NCBI GenBank assembly: GCA_030148335.1
Contig: JASBTQ010000022.1
Span: 1-64,000, forward strand
Direction of reading: 5' to 3'
DNA: 64,000 nt
Source of the DNA: Allomuricauda sp.
GTDB taxonomy: Bacteria > Bacteroidota > Bacteroidia > Flavobacteriales > Flavobacteriaceae
The position numbers and the translations under genes were made by a program. The notes under the pieces are model-generated. The model worked only from the letters and a program-made list of their open reading frames with translations, was not told the DNA's origin and did not search any database. Below are positions 22,066 to 30,974 of this stretch, piece by piece; the stretch's first letter is position 1; the number at the start of each line of letters is the position of its first letter.

Positions 22066-23046
22066 CTAATATTCCTTGTATTCTTTATTTGCCGGGTTAA
22101 ATATATGATCTACCCATTGTTTTCCCCATGTTTCCAATTCCTCTTCGGAATACAAATTTGGGAAAAATATTATTTTCTGAAAACTGGGAGGCAAAAACTC
22201 CTTCCAATTGGTGCCTCCAGTGGCCTCCACTTCCTTGCCCTCCCTCGCCAAATATCGGTAGGCCGAGCCCATGTGCATCAATGGCCAGTTCACATTGGCG
22301 TTGAGGTCCAATTCTTTTAACGCCTTTTTCAGTTCTTCATTGTCCTTGGACGCATCGGGGAGTTGAAGGTATTTGTGGTATATGGTATTGTCCTTCACTT
22401 GGTTGGCTATCCGCAGAAGTCTTGGGGTATAGCGGATCTCGAATTGTTTCAAGGTCAATGTTTTTTGCCCTGTGGCCAAATCGGTCGCCCCTTTTTTCCA
22501 ATAAATCTGTTCAAAAAGCTCCTCAATGCTGTCATTGGATGAAAAAGAATCTCTCACGGAGTGGTGCACCAAGTGTTCCAGCGGTGTTGCGTAAAGTTCG
22601 ATCATCCTGTATTGGGCAGACTGGAAGCCACTGGCCGGGAGCAGTGCCATACGGTAGTGAAGGAACTGTTCCCGCTCCATGCCCTTGATCATGATGCTGA
22701 ACGAGGAGATCAACGCCTTGAAATAGTTGTTGGTTCGGTTCACTTTTTCTATGAAGAACGGAACATCTTGGGATTTGTCTTCCACAATCTGTTTTTGTTC
22801 ATGGAGGATGAGCTTGAAATAAAGCTCGGTGATCTGGTGGTACATGATGAAGATTTCCTCATCGGGAAAATGGGTGCGGGGCACTTGGATGCTCAAAAGA
22901 GTATCCAGATGAATGTAGTCCCAATAAGTAAGGTATCTTTGGTAGAGGAGTCCGTCCAGATAGGAGCTCAGGTCTTGGCCTGAATTTTTGTACTTTTCTT
23001 CAAGTTTGTTGATCTGGGACTGGATTTTTTCACCATTCTTCATCAA
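22066..23046 (-). CDS. Tryptophan 2,3-dioxygenase family protein
   Basis: YWDYIHLDTLLSIQ, DEEIFIMYHQITELYFKLILHE, SGFQSAQYRMIE, GGTNWKEFLP. Confidence 0.92.
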   Translation of the reverse strand: MMKNGEKIQSQINKLEEKYKNSGQDLSSYLDGLLYQRYLTYWDYIHLDTLLSIQVPRTHFPDEEIFIMYHQITELYFKLILHEQKQIVEDKSQDVPFFIEKVNRTNNYFKALISSFSIMIKGMEREQFLHYRMALLPASGFQSAQYRMIELYATPLEHLVHHSVRDSFSSNDSIEELFEQIYWKKGATDLATGQKTLTLKQFEIRYTPRLLRIANQVKDNTIYHKYLQLPDASKDNEELKKALKELDLNANVNWPLMHMGSAYRYLAREGKEVEATGGTNWKEFLPPSFQKIIFFPNLYSEEELETWGKQWVDHIFNPANKEYKEY

Positions 23047-23056
23047 AGCCGATCTA

Positions 23057-23836
23057 CTAATTCATTATAATTTTAAACTGGTTCCTCAGTCCATTATAGG
23101 CTTCCAAGTCCGCCTTGAGCGACCCAACGGCCAAATCTGCCTTGATGCGGATGGGAATCTTGTTCAAGTCGTTGGATACCCAAAGGGTAAGACTCTCCTT
23201 TTCCTTGAAAACACGCCCTGATTGAACATAAGGCCTAAATTTAAGACATTCCACTTTCCCAAACTTGGTTTTGATGACTTCTTTTCCCAAATATTTCAAT
23301 TTGAACTGGAACACACCGTCATCATCAAAGAGCATGTCCAAATTGATGGACTGCCCTTCTTCAAACGTCTCCAGATTGTAGTTGTTCCGTAAATGATAAG
23401 AAGCTGATATCAGGTCCTGGATTTGATCGTGCACGGGAATGTCCATTTCCGTCCCGTTCTTATAATCCGTCAGCACGGCCTTTTTCTCATCATAGTCAAA
23501 GTTGATCTCTATGTCCTTGGTGTATCCGCCCTCATCGATCTTACGAATAAATTTATAGGGCTTCCCGTTCCTACGCCCAAAATAGCTCTCGTAGGTGTCG
23601 TCCACCTTAAAGAAGATGCTGGCAAAACCGGTCGTCTTCCCTTTGCCGACCACATGGTAAACTGGAATGCTGTCCAAGGTCTCCGAACTGATGTGCATGG
23701 TGGCATAGCTGGCATTGAGGATCCCATAATGTATCCTGAACTTCAACCACTCCCCCGACTTGAAGGCGGGCTGGAATTTTTGTCCCAGCATCGGGAAGGC
23801 CATGAGCAGGAAAAGTAGGGGCAGTATCTTTTTCAT
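23057..23836 (-). CDS. DUF3108 domain-containing protein
   Basis: AFKSGEWLKFRIHYGILNASYATM; YESYFGRRNGKPYKFIRKIDEGGYTKDIEINF; start reassigned to 23836. Confidence 0.85.
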   Translation of the reverse strand: MKKILPLLFLLMAFPMLGQKFQPAFKSGEWLKFRIHYGILNASYATMHISSETLDSIPVYHVVGKGKTTGFASIFFKVDDTYESYFGRRNGKPYKFIRKIDEGGYTKDIEINFDYDEKKAVLTDYKNGTEMDIPVHDQIQDLISASYHLRNNYNLETFEEGQSINLDMLFDDDGVFQFKLKYLGKEVIKTKFGKVECLKFRPYVQSGRVFKEKESLTLWVSNDLNKIPIRIKADLAVGSLKADLEAYNGLRNQFKIIMN

Positions 23837-23929
23837 AGGTTTTTTTATGGATATAAAATTAACAAAATCAGTGTTCGGGGCATTTGTTTTACATATACTT
23901 AAACAAAACTTGTTCCAAAATAGTATATA

Positions 23930-24031
23930 CAAAAAAAGCCCAGTCTTAAAACTGGGCTTTTCCTAAATAACCAACCAAACTTTAAATTATGAAAAACCAA
24001 TACTTAAAGTTATAAGGGAACCACCCCTTAT
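23930..24031 (-). ncRNA. Candidate structured small RNA ending in an intrinsic terminator
   Basis: TATATTTG promoter-like box (24045-24038, minus), then hairpins TAAGGG/CCCTTA and AACTTTAA/TTAAAGTT, and the terminator AAAGCCCAGT...ACTGGGCTTT with a U-tract. Confidence 0.45.
23935..23960 (-). terminator. Intrinsic terminator
   Basis: AAAGCCCAGT-CTTAAA-ACTGGGCTTT with long U-tract on the minus strand. Confidence 0.85.
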
Positions 24032-24171
24032 GTGGAACAAATATACGCCAAGCTTTTGTAGGAAAATGAGTTTTTAACGGACTTTAACTATCCTCCTCCT
24101 TTTTTGATGACCAAAGGCTCCTTTTTTGACAAAATATTAAGAATATTGGGGGTTTTGATAAATTCTTAACA

Positions 24172-26433
24172 CTAGAACCAATATCCCACACTAAAGAAAA
24201 TACTGTCATTTTTTATCTCCGGTGACCAAGAATAATAAATCTGCACAGGGCCCAAAAACGACTCAAACCCATAGCCCAATCCATAACCGGAATAATTGGG
24301 TTGGGTGAACCAGTCCCCGGTCCTGAAAAGATCGTCGGCCACATTGGCAAAGTTGGCCGAGAAAAGGATATGGTTCTTGGGCGCGAAATTATAGTCCAAC
24401 CTGCCAAAAACCTTCACGAAACTGTTCCCGGGTATACTGAGAAAATCATACCCGAAAAACGGTACGAAGTTGTTCACAAAATCATTCCCGAAACCTCCCA
24501 GTCCAAAATCAAACGAGGTCACTTCCGAGGTGCCCAGCTTTACCCCGCCCGAGGCCTCCACATTAAGGCTCAGTTTGTTCACCAAGGGAATCACGGTGCC
24601 CAAACGGCCCTTGGCAATGGAAAACTCCCTGAAATTTTCATTGAAATCCGAAGAGAACAGGTAAACGTGGTAATCGCTGTCAAAAAGAAGTCCTTTTGTG
24701 GGGAAATATTTGTCATCGTAGGTATCCAAGGTAATCTTCCCAAAACCACTGAAATAATTGGAATTTTCAAAATAGGTCCTCTCCGAAGTGGGCGTAGCCT
24801 CAAGGTCCTCCCCCAACTGATTGAGCGTCCTTGTGCTGTATTTCAAGAGTTTGTGCTCTGCACCTATGGTAAAGGCAAACTCTTCCCTGAGGACCGTCTG
24901 CAAATAAATCTGATTGGTCAGATCGGTCACATCTAGGCTGATCCTGCGAATGTTTGGGTCGATCGGAGCATTAAAATTTCCCTGGATCAGTGAAAAATCG
25001 ATCTCTGAATCGAAATCTGTGAACTTGGAATTGATCCCTAAACTCCAATAGTAGCCTTTGTCCAGATAATACTGCATGTTGTATCTGATGTGGTCACCCA
25101 GGATAAAATCAAAAGAGGCCACATCGTCCTTCATCAAAAAATTCTTCTTGGTCAGGTTGATGAGTGCCGCACTTTTGTAGAGGTCATCATAATGTGCGGA
25201 CATTTTGATGAACATCTTGGTGGGGTTCTCCTTTAGTTTCAAGATCAGGTCCGTGCCCAGGCCATTGGACACCAACTCATACCTGATGGCCCTGAAGTTT
25301 CCGGTAGCCGAAAGGTTGTTGATGCCCTGCTTTAGGTCATCGAATGCGATTTTCTCGGCCAGATTGAACCTCAATTTCCCCTTGATATAACCCCTGGTAT
25401 ATTGGTCGTTTCCTCTTATGATCATTCGGTTTACGACCAAACTGTCCATTCCCTGTATCCGCTTTCTGCGGTCAGGGGCATGTTTCTGGGCCTCCGCAAC
25501 TTTCTTTAACTCCTCTATTTTGGCCTTGGCCGCCGCCTCACCACTTTTGACAATCTCCTTGCTCCGACCAAAATCGATCACAGAGAATTCATCGATGGCC
25601 GGCCTGATGTAGATGTCCGTTTCTTCCGATTTCTTCTTCATGTCGTTCACCGTGCGGTAATTGTTGATCTGCAACAATATTTCAGTGGCCGAGGAGAGGG
25701 ATTCCCTTGTGGCCAGATCGTGCTGCACGTCCACCCCAATGATAAAGTCTGCTCCCATCGCCCTGACCCTTTCAATGGGATAATTGTTCACCACACCGCC
25801 ATCGATTAATATTTCCTCTTCAATTTCCGAGGGTTCAAACAGGGATGGAAACGTCCCGCTCGCCACAATGGCCTCTGGGAGGTAACCGTGGTCCAACAAC
25901 ACCTGCTCGCCGGTCTCCACGTTGGTGGCCATGCAGAGAAAGGGGATGGGAAGTTTGTTGAAGTCGTGCACGTCCTTTACATGGAAGAGCAACCGAACCA
26001 GTTCATTATAGATGTTCTGCCCCCCGGAAATGGCCTGGGGAAAGCTCACCTTGAAATTGGTGAACGGCAACGTAAGCGCATATTTCTCTGAATTTTCCTT
26101 TTCGTAGAAAGTCTTGGCACCCCTGGGTACATTGTCCTGGATAAGTCTCGTAAAGTCCGTGACCCTGAAAATGGAGTCCAGCTCCTTGGCAGAATACCCC
26201 GATGCATAGAGTGCCCCAACAATGGCCCCCATGCTGGTCCCACCTATATAATCCACTTTCACCCCGGCCTCCTCGATGACCTTCAGTGCCCCAATGTGGG
26301 CCAAACCCTTTGCTCCGCCCCCACTCAGTACAAGCCCCACTTTGGGAGGCGGGTCGCTGTTCTGGTCTTGGGCCATCCCGAGAACGCCCAATAAAACAAA
26401 CATCAATGTGATCTTTATATGTTTACTGTGCAT
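24172..26433 (-). CDS. Patatin-like phospholipase with outer-membrane BamA-type C-terminal domain
   Basis: GLVLSGGGAKGLAHIGALKVIEE, GGTSMGAIVGALYASGY, DGGVVNNYPIE; C-terminal beta-barrel. Confidence 0.92.
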   Translation of the reverse strand: MHSKHIKITLMFVLLGVLGMAQDQNSDPPPKVGLVLSGGGAKGLAHIGALKVIEEAGVKVDYIGGTSMGAIVGALYASGYSAKELDSIFRVTDFTRLIQDNVPRGAKTFYEKENSEKYALTLPFTNFKVSFPQAISGGQNIYNELVRLLFHVKDVHDFNKLPIPFLCMATNVETGEQVLLDHGYLPEAIVASGTFPSLFEPSEIEEEILIDGGVVNNYPIERVRAMGADFIIGVDVQHDLATRESLSSATEILLQINNYRTVNDMKKKSEETDIYIRPAIDEFSVIDFGRSKEIVKSGEAAAKAKIEELKKVAEAQKHAPDRRKRIQGMDSLVVNRMIIRGNDQYTRGYIKGKLRFNLAEKIAFDDLKQGINNLSATGNFRAIRYELVSNGLGTDLILKLKENPTKMFIKMSAHYDDLYKSAALINLTKKNFLMKDDVASFDFILGDHIRYNMQYYLDKGYYWSLGINSKFTDFDSEIDFSLIQGNFNAPIDPNIRRISLDVTDLTNQIYLQTVLREEFAFTIGAEHKLLKYSTRTLNQLGEDLEATPTSERTYFENSNYFSGFGKITLDTYDDKYFPTKGLLFDSDYHVYLFSSDFNENFREFSIAKGRLGTVIPLVNKLSLNVEASGGVKLGTSEVTSFDFGLGGFGNDFVNNFVPFFGYDFLSIPGNSFVKVFGRLDYNFAPKNHILFSANFANVADDLFRTGDWFTQPNYSGYGLGYGFESFLGPVQIYYSWSPEIKNDSIFFSVGYWF

Positions 26434-26439
26434 GGTTCA

Positions 26440-28230
26440 CTAATGAAAGGATTTATAAATTTTTTTTGCTTTCGCCATTCCCACAGATTCTGCAAGGCTC
26501 TCCATGGAGGCTTCTTTTATCCGTTTTACAGACTTGAAACTCTTCAACAGTTGTTCCGCCGTTTTCTCCCCGATTCCCTCAATGCCCACCAGCTCAGTGC
26601 CTATGGCTCCCTTGCTCCGCTTGTTCCTGTGGTGCGTGATCCCGAACCTGTGGGCCTCGTTCCGCAATTGTTGGATGATCTTCAATGTTTCCGACCTCTT
26701 GTCCAGATATAAAGGTACGGGGTCTTCGGGAAAATAAATCTCCTCCAACCTTTTGGCGATACCGATGATGGCTATCTTTCCCCGAAGATCCAAGGCTTCC
26801 AAACTTTTCAGGGCTGACGACAATTGCCCTTTCCCTCCATCGATTATGATCAGTTGGGGCAGGGGTTCATCTTCGTTGAGCAACCTATTGTACCTTCTGA
26901 AAACCACTTCTTCCATGCTTGCAAAATCGTCAGGGCCCTCCACGGTCTTGATGTTGAAATGCCTATAGTCCTTCTTGGATGGCTTGCCATCCTTAAAGAC
27001 AACACAGGCGGCCACAGGGTTGCTTCCCTGGATGTTGGAATTGTCAAAACATTCGATATGGGTAGGTTCCACCGAAAGCCGAAGGTCGGCCTTCATCTGG
27101 GCCATGATCCTCTTGGTGTGCCTGTCCGGATCGGTAATCTTGATCTGTTTCATCTTGTCCTGCCTGTAGAAACGGGCATTGCGCTCCGACAGTTCCAGGA
27201 TCCTGCGCTTGTCGCCCAATTTGGGCAAGGTGACCTTTACATCTTCCTCCACCGTCACAGGGAACGGCAGGTAGATTTCCTTCGTACGGGAATGGAATCG
27301 TTGTCGGATCTCGGTAATGGCCAATTGGAGGAGTTCCTCGTCCGTCTCATCCAATTTCTTTTTGATCTCCAGGGTGTGCGACCTGATGATGGCCCCGTGT
27401 GATAATTGCAAGAAGTTCACATAGGCATGGGTCTCATCCGAAATAATGGAAAAAACATCCACATTGTTGATCTTGGGGTTCACCACCGTGGACTTCGCCT
27501 GGTAATTTTCCAGAATATCTATCTTGTCCTTTACCCGCTGTGCCTTTTCAAATTCCATTTTGTCAGCCAGTTCCTTCATCTGCTGCCGGAACGAATGCAG
27601 GGAACTCTTCAGGTTTCCTTTAATGATCTGCCGAATGTCCTCTATCTGGCCGTTGTATTCCTTCTCCCCCTGGAGTCCTTCACATGGTCCCAAACAGTTG
27701 CCCAGATGATATTCCAGACACACCTTGTACTTGCCGGCCTCAATTTTTTCCTCTGAAAGGTCATAATTACAGGTCCGTAGGGGATAAAGGCTTTTCACTA
27801 GTTCCAAAAGGGTCCTCACCGTTTTCATGCTGGTGTAGGGGCCATAATATTCGGAACCGTCCTTGATGAGTTTACGTGTTGGGAAAATCCGTGGAAAACG
27901 CTCATTTTTTATGCAGATCCAAGGATAGGACTTGTCATCCTTGAGCAGCACATTGTAGCGCGGCAACAGTTTTTTGATGAGATTGTTCTCCAACAAAAGG
28001 GCGTCCGACTCCGTAGAGACCACAATATGTTTTATGGTATGGATCTTTTTCACCAATACCCGGGTCTTCCCATATTCCTGCTTTTTGTTGAAATAGGACG
28101 ATACCCTCTTTTTAAGGTTCTTGGCCTTGCCCACATATAGAATTTTCCCTGCAGCATCATAAAACTGGTACACCCCGGGGTTATCGGGCAAGGTGCTTAT
28201 CTGTACATTGATGGATGGTGGGTTGGACAT
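26440..28230 (-). CDS. uvrC: Excinuclease ABC subunit C
   Basis: PGVYQFYDAAGKILYVGKAKNLKKRVSSYF (GIY-YIG); ECFDNSNIQGSNPVAACVVFKDGKPSKKDYRHF; HhH C-terminus. Confidence 0.98.
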   Translation of the reverse strand: MSNPPSINVQISTLPDNPGVYQFYDAAGKILYVGKAKNLKKRVSSYFNKKQEYGKTRVLVKKIHTIKHIVVSTESDALLLENNLIKKLLPRYNVLLKDDKSYPWICIKNERFPRIFPTRKLIKDGSEYYGPYTSMKTVRTLLELVKSLYPLRTCNYDLSEEKIEAGKYKVCLEYHLGNCLGPCEGLQGEKEYNGQIEDIRQIIKGNLKSSLHSFRQQMKELADKMEFEKAQRVKDKIDILENYQAKSTVVNPKINNVDVFSIISDETHAYVNFLQLSHGAIIRSHTLEIKKKLDETDEELLQLAITEIRQRFHSRTKEIYLPFPVTVEEDVKVTLPKLGDKRRILELSERNARFYRQDKMKQIKITDPDRHTKRIMAQMKADLRLSVEPTHIECFDNSNIQGSNPVAACVVFKDGKPSKKDYRHFNIKTVEGPDDFASMEEVVFRRYNRLLNEDEPLPQLIIIDGGKGQLSSALKSLEALDLRGKIAIIGIAKRLEEIYFPEDPVPLYLDKRSETLKIIQQLRNEAHRFGITHHRNKRSKGAIGTELVGIEGIGEKTAEQLLKSFKSVKRIKEASMESLAESVGMAKAKKIYKSFH

Positions 28231-28485
28231 ACGGTTCTTGGAAAATTACCCTGTTCGACTTTACAACAAAGTTATATTTTAATTACCGTGTTTTCTGTTA
28301 AACTTGATTCTTTGCCCTTTTGCATTGATATCTGCCCAGTTTGGATCCATGGAAATGACAACGGCATCAATTTCAATTCTTTCCCCTTTTTGAAGCATGA
28401 CGCCAAAAACTGGGGTTTTCCTCTAAAAAAACTATGGAAAATCCCTAATGGACAATTAAAAAGTGTTAAACTGTTGCAAAAAATG

Positions 28486-28514
28486 GTGCATTTCACCGAT
28501 AAAAAGTGCATTTC
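28486..28514. promoter_or_regulatory. Tandem GTGCATTTC motif, 20-bp spacing
   Basis: GTGCATTTC at 28486 and 28506 in the uvrC / small-ORF intergenic region. Confidence 0.4.
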
Positions 28515-28567
28515 GTGGTAGATTTTAAAATTCTTTTACCTACATTTAACGGTATAAATACAATCCT

Positions 28568-28660
28568 ATGGAAAACTATGTCATCGTTTTGGGAATGTAC
28601 TTGATCTTGATGCTTTTCTTCAAGATATTCTTCTCTGTTTCAACAAGCAAGGGAGAATAA
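28568..28660 (+). CDS. Small (30 aa) single-TM protein, below the ORF-track length cutoff
   Basis: ATG...TAA encodes MENYVIVLGMYLILMLFFKIFFSVSTSKGE; hydrophobic core with polar basic/acidic tail. Confidence 0.5.
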   Translation: MENYVIVLGMYLILMLFFKIFFSVSTSKGE

Positions 28661-28704
28661 GACCATAGTGCCCCCAGAACAACCTCTAAATCTTCAACAC
28701 CTAG

Positions 28705-29268
28705 ATGTTGAAACATGAACTAAGAAAAAAATACAAGAATCTGAGAGCGGGAATCGATTCATCACAAGCCTCAGATTTTAGTTTGATATTAGCAAACCAT
28801 GTACTCCAAATCCCAATCTGGGATTTTTTTTATTACCATATCTTTTTGAGTATCGAGGAGCAAAGCGAAGTGGACACCCTCCCTATCATCACCCTGCTAC
28901 AAGGGAAGGACAAACACGTGGTCGTGCCCAAGGTGAGCGGCGAAAACTCCATGGACAACTATTTATTGACCGACGGTACTGCCTTCAGAAAAAACAAATG
29001 GGGCATTCCGGAACCTGCGGACGGTATAACGGTTCCCGAAGAAAAAATCGATGTGGTCTTCATTCCCCTTTTGGCGTTTGATTCCCAAGGCCACCGTGTG
29101 GGCTATGGAAAAGGGTTCTACGATGTTTTTTTGGATAAATGCAGAAAAGACACCCTCAAAATCGGCCTATCCTTTTTCGGTGCCGAAGAAGAGCCCATAA
29201 CCGATGTGCATGAAAACGATGTGAAACTGAATTACTGCATTACCCCGGAGAAGGTCTATGCATTCTGA
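28705..29268 (+). CDS. 5-formyltetrahydrofolate cyclo-ligase
   Basis: VFIPLLAFDSQGHRVGYGKGFYDVFL motif. Confidence 0.95.
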   Translation: MLKHELRKKYKNLRAGIDSSQASDFSLILANHVLQIPIWDFFYYHIFLSIEEQSEVDTLPIITLLQGKDKHVVVPKVSGENSMDNYLLTDGTAFRKNKWGIPEPADGITVPEEKIDVVFIPLLAFDSQGHRVGYGKGFYDVFLDKCRKDTLKIGLSFFGAEEEPITDVHENDVKLNYCITPEKVYAF

Positions 29269-29906
29269 TCGGCGACCTCTTCCTTTTTTTCCGCTTGCTT
29301 GGGAAATGCTTTCTTGTTGAAAACGATTAAAATACCCACCCCTGTACTGATAGCAGTATCAGCGATATTGAACACAGGTTCAAAGAACCGGAAACGATTG
29401 CCCCCCACCGAGGGGACCCAATCGGGCCATGTAGTATCTATCAAAGGGAAATAGAGCATATCCACCACCTTGCCATGGAACAGGCTACCATAAGGGTTAT
29501 CGGAAAAGAGGGTGGCCACCTGGCCATTGCTGTGATCAAAGATCAACCCATAAAAAACCGAGTCGATGATGTTGCCCACTGCCCCTGCAAAAATGAGCGA
29601 AACGGCCAAGATCAAGGTTCTTGGGGATTGCTTTTTCACAATGTCCCAAAGCCAATAGCCAATGCCCAGCACAGCAAAGATCCTAAAAATGGTCAGCACC
29701 AGTTTTCCCGTTGGTTCCGAAATGGGCAAAAAATCGCTCAACTTGGTCCCCCAAGCAGCCCCAGAATTCTCAATAAAATAGATTCTGAACCAAGAAAAGA
29801 TTATTTCTGTTTGTTCGTAAACAAAATTAGTCTTGATATAAATTTTGCTTGCTTGATCTGCAATCAAAATCAAAATAACGACCAACAATGATTTTTTTAG
29901 ACTCAT
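29256..29906 (-). CDS. lspA: Lipoprotein signal peptidase
   Basis: ENSGAAWG, FAGAVGNIIDSVFYGLIFD, PVFNIADTAIS catalytic Asp motifs. Confidence 0.96.
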   Translation of the reverse strand: MSLKKSLLVVILILIADQASKIYIKTNFVYEQTEIIFSWFRIYFIENSGAAWGTKLSDFLPISEPTGKLVLTIFRIFAVLGIGYWLWDIVKKQSPRTLILAVSLIFAGAVGNIIDSVFYGLIFDHSNGQVATLFSDNPYGSLFHGKVVDMLYFPLIDTTWPDWVPSVGGNRFRFFEPVFNIADTAISTGVGILIVFNKKAFPKQAEKKEEVADQNA

Positions 29907-29939
29907 CTCTTTAGTAAAGCGGTTGCAAAAATATGGATA

Positions 29940-30560
29940 TTATTTTGTTTTCTTGAGGTGGATGTCCCCTTCCACCGTCTTCAGTATAAATTGGTTGTCC
30001 CCGAAGGGTATGGTTTCCTGGTCTACCTTCCCGTACGTACTTTCGGCCAAGATGTCTCCACTGGGAGTAGAAAGCCATATGTCCCCTTTTTGGGTGGCCA
30101 CCTCAACCGTTTCGGAAACGTTCTCCAAAGTGCATATCCCATCGGAAAGGGTGATGTGCAGATTTTCATACTTGCCCGTGGCATTGATATTGCTGTTCGT
30201 TCCAAAAACAGAAACCTGTTTGTATTCTGGCACGCTGATCTGCAATGCTATGGACACGACCTTGTGGGCACTGAGCTTGTCGTTGGGGTTGATGAAAATG
30301 GGCTGGAACCCTGCGCTGACCAGCACTGTTGTGCCTTTTTCCTCTATGGAGACCAACAGATCCTTGGCATACTCTCCCTCGATGCTCGCGGATACCTGAA
30401 CCTCTTTGGTCGGGGCTGTGCGAAGATCTATCCTATAACAATATTGGGCATCTATTTGGATGGACTCGGTCCGTGGTCCGATGAAGGCTTTTTTCACCAA
30501 TTTTTGACCCTGTAGGTGCACAAGGAAAAAAAGGGCCGGTAAGAACAATATGGTCTTCAT
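29940..30560 (-). CDS. Secreted DUF4097-like adhesin-type beta-helix protein
   Basis: Signal peptide; ISVPEYKQVSVFGTNSNINATGKYENLHITLSDG...GDIWLSTPSGDILAES; start reassigned to 30560. Confidence 0.65.
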   Translation of the reverse strand: MKTILFLPALFFLVHLQGQKLVKKAFIGPRTESIQIDAQYCYRIDLRTAPTKEVQVSASIEGEYAKDLLVSIEEKGTTVLVSAGFQPIFINPNDKLSAHKVVSIALQISVPEYKQVSVFGTNSNINATGKYENLHITLSDGICTLENVSETVEVATQKGDIWLSTPSGDILAESTYGKVDQETIPFGDNQFILKTVEGDIHLKKTK

Positions 30561-30565
30561 AAACA

Positions 30566-30588
30566 AAAAACGCCCTAGGGCGTTTTTA
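30566..30588 (-). terminator. Intrinsic terminator
   Basis: AAAAAACGCCC-TA-GGGCGTTTTT. Confidence 0.7.
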
Positions 30589-30972
30589 TCATTTTTGCAT
30601 GTTCTTCGCCTCAATACTCAAGGTCGCATGGGGAACCAGCTTCAACCGTTCCTTGTTGATGAGCTTTCCGGTCACACGGCAGATGCCATAGGTCTTGTTC
30701 TCGATCCGCATAAGGGCGTTCTTCAGGTCGCGGATGAATTTCTCCTGGCGGATGGCCAACTGCGTATTGGCCTCCTTGCTCATGGTCTCCGAGCCTTCCT
30801 CAAAAGCCTTGAAGGTGGGTGAAGTATCGTCCGTACCGTTGTTGCCATCGTTCATATAGGAACTCTTCAAAAGTTCCAAGTGGCTTTTTGCCTTTTCCAT
30901 TTTTTCCTCGATCAAGACCCTGAATTCCTCCAAGTCCTTGTCGGAGTATCTTACTTTTAAATCTTCTGCCAT
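30589..30972 (-). CDS. TraR/DksA family zinc-finger-type transcriptional regulator
   Basis: NALMRIENKTYGICRVTGKLINKERLKLVPHATLSIEAK. Confidence 0.9.
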   Translation of the reverse strand: MAEDLKVRYSDKDLEEFRVLIEEKMEKAKSHLELLKSSYMNDGNNGTDDTSPTFKAFEEGSETMSKEANTQLAIRQEKFIRDLKNALMRIENKTYGICRVTGKLINKERLKLVPHATLSIEAKNMQK

Positions 30973-30974
30973 GT

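Noticed and set aside
28288-28521. 77-aa plus-strand ORF between uvrC and the mini-ORF
   Set aside because: No motif, competing antisense ORF, and it overlaps the candidate regulatory repeats; likely non-coding.
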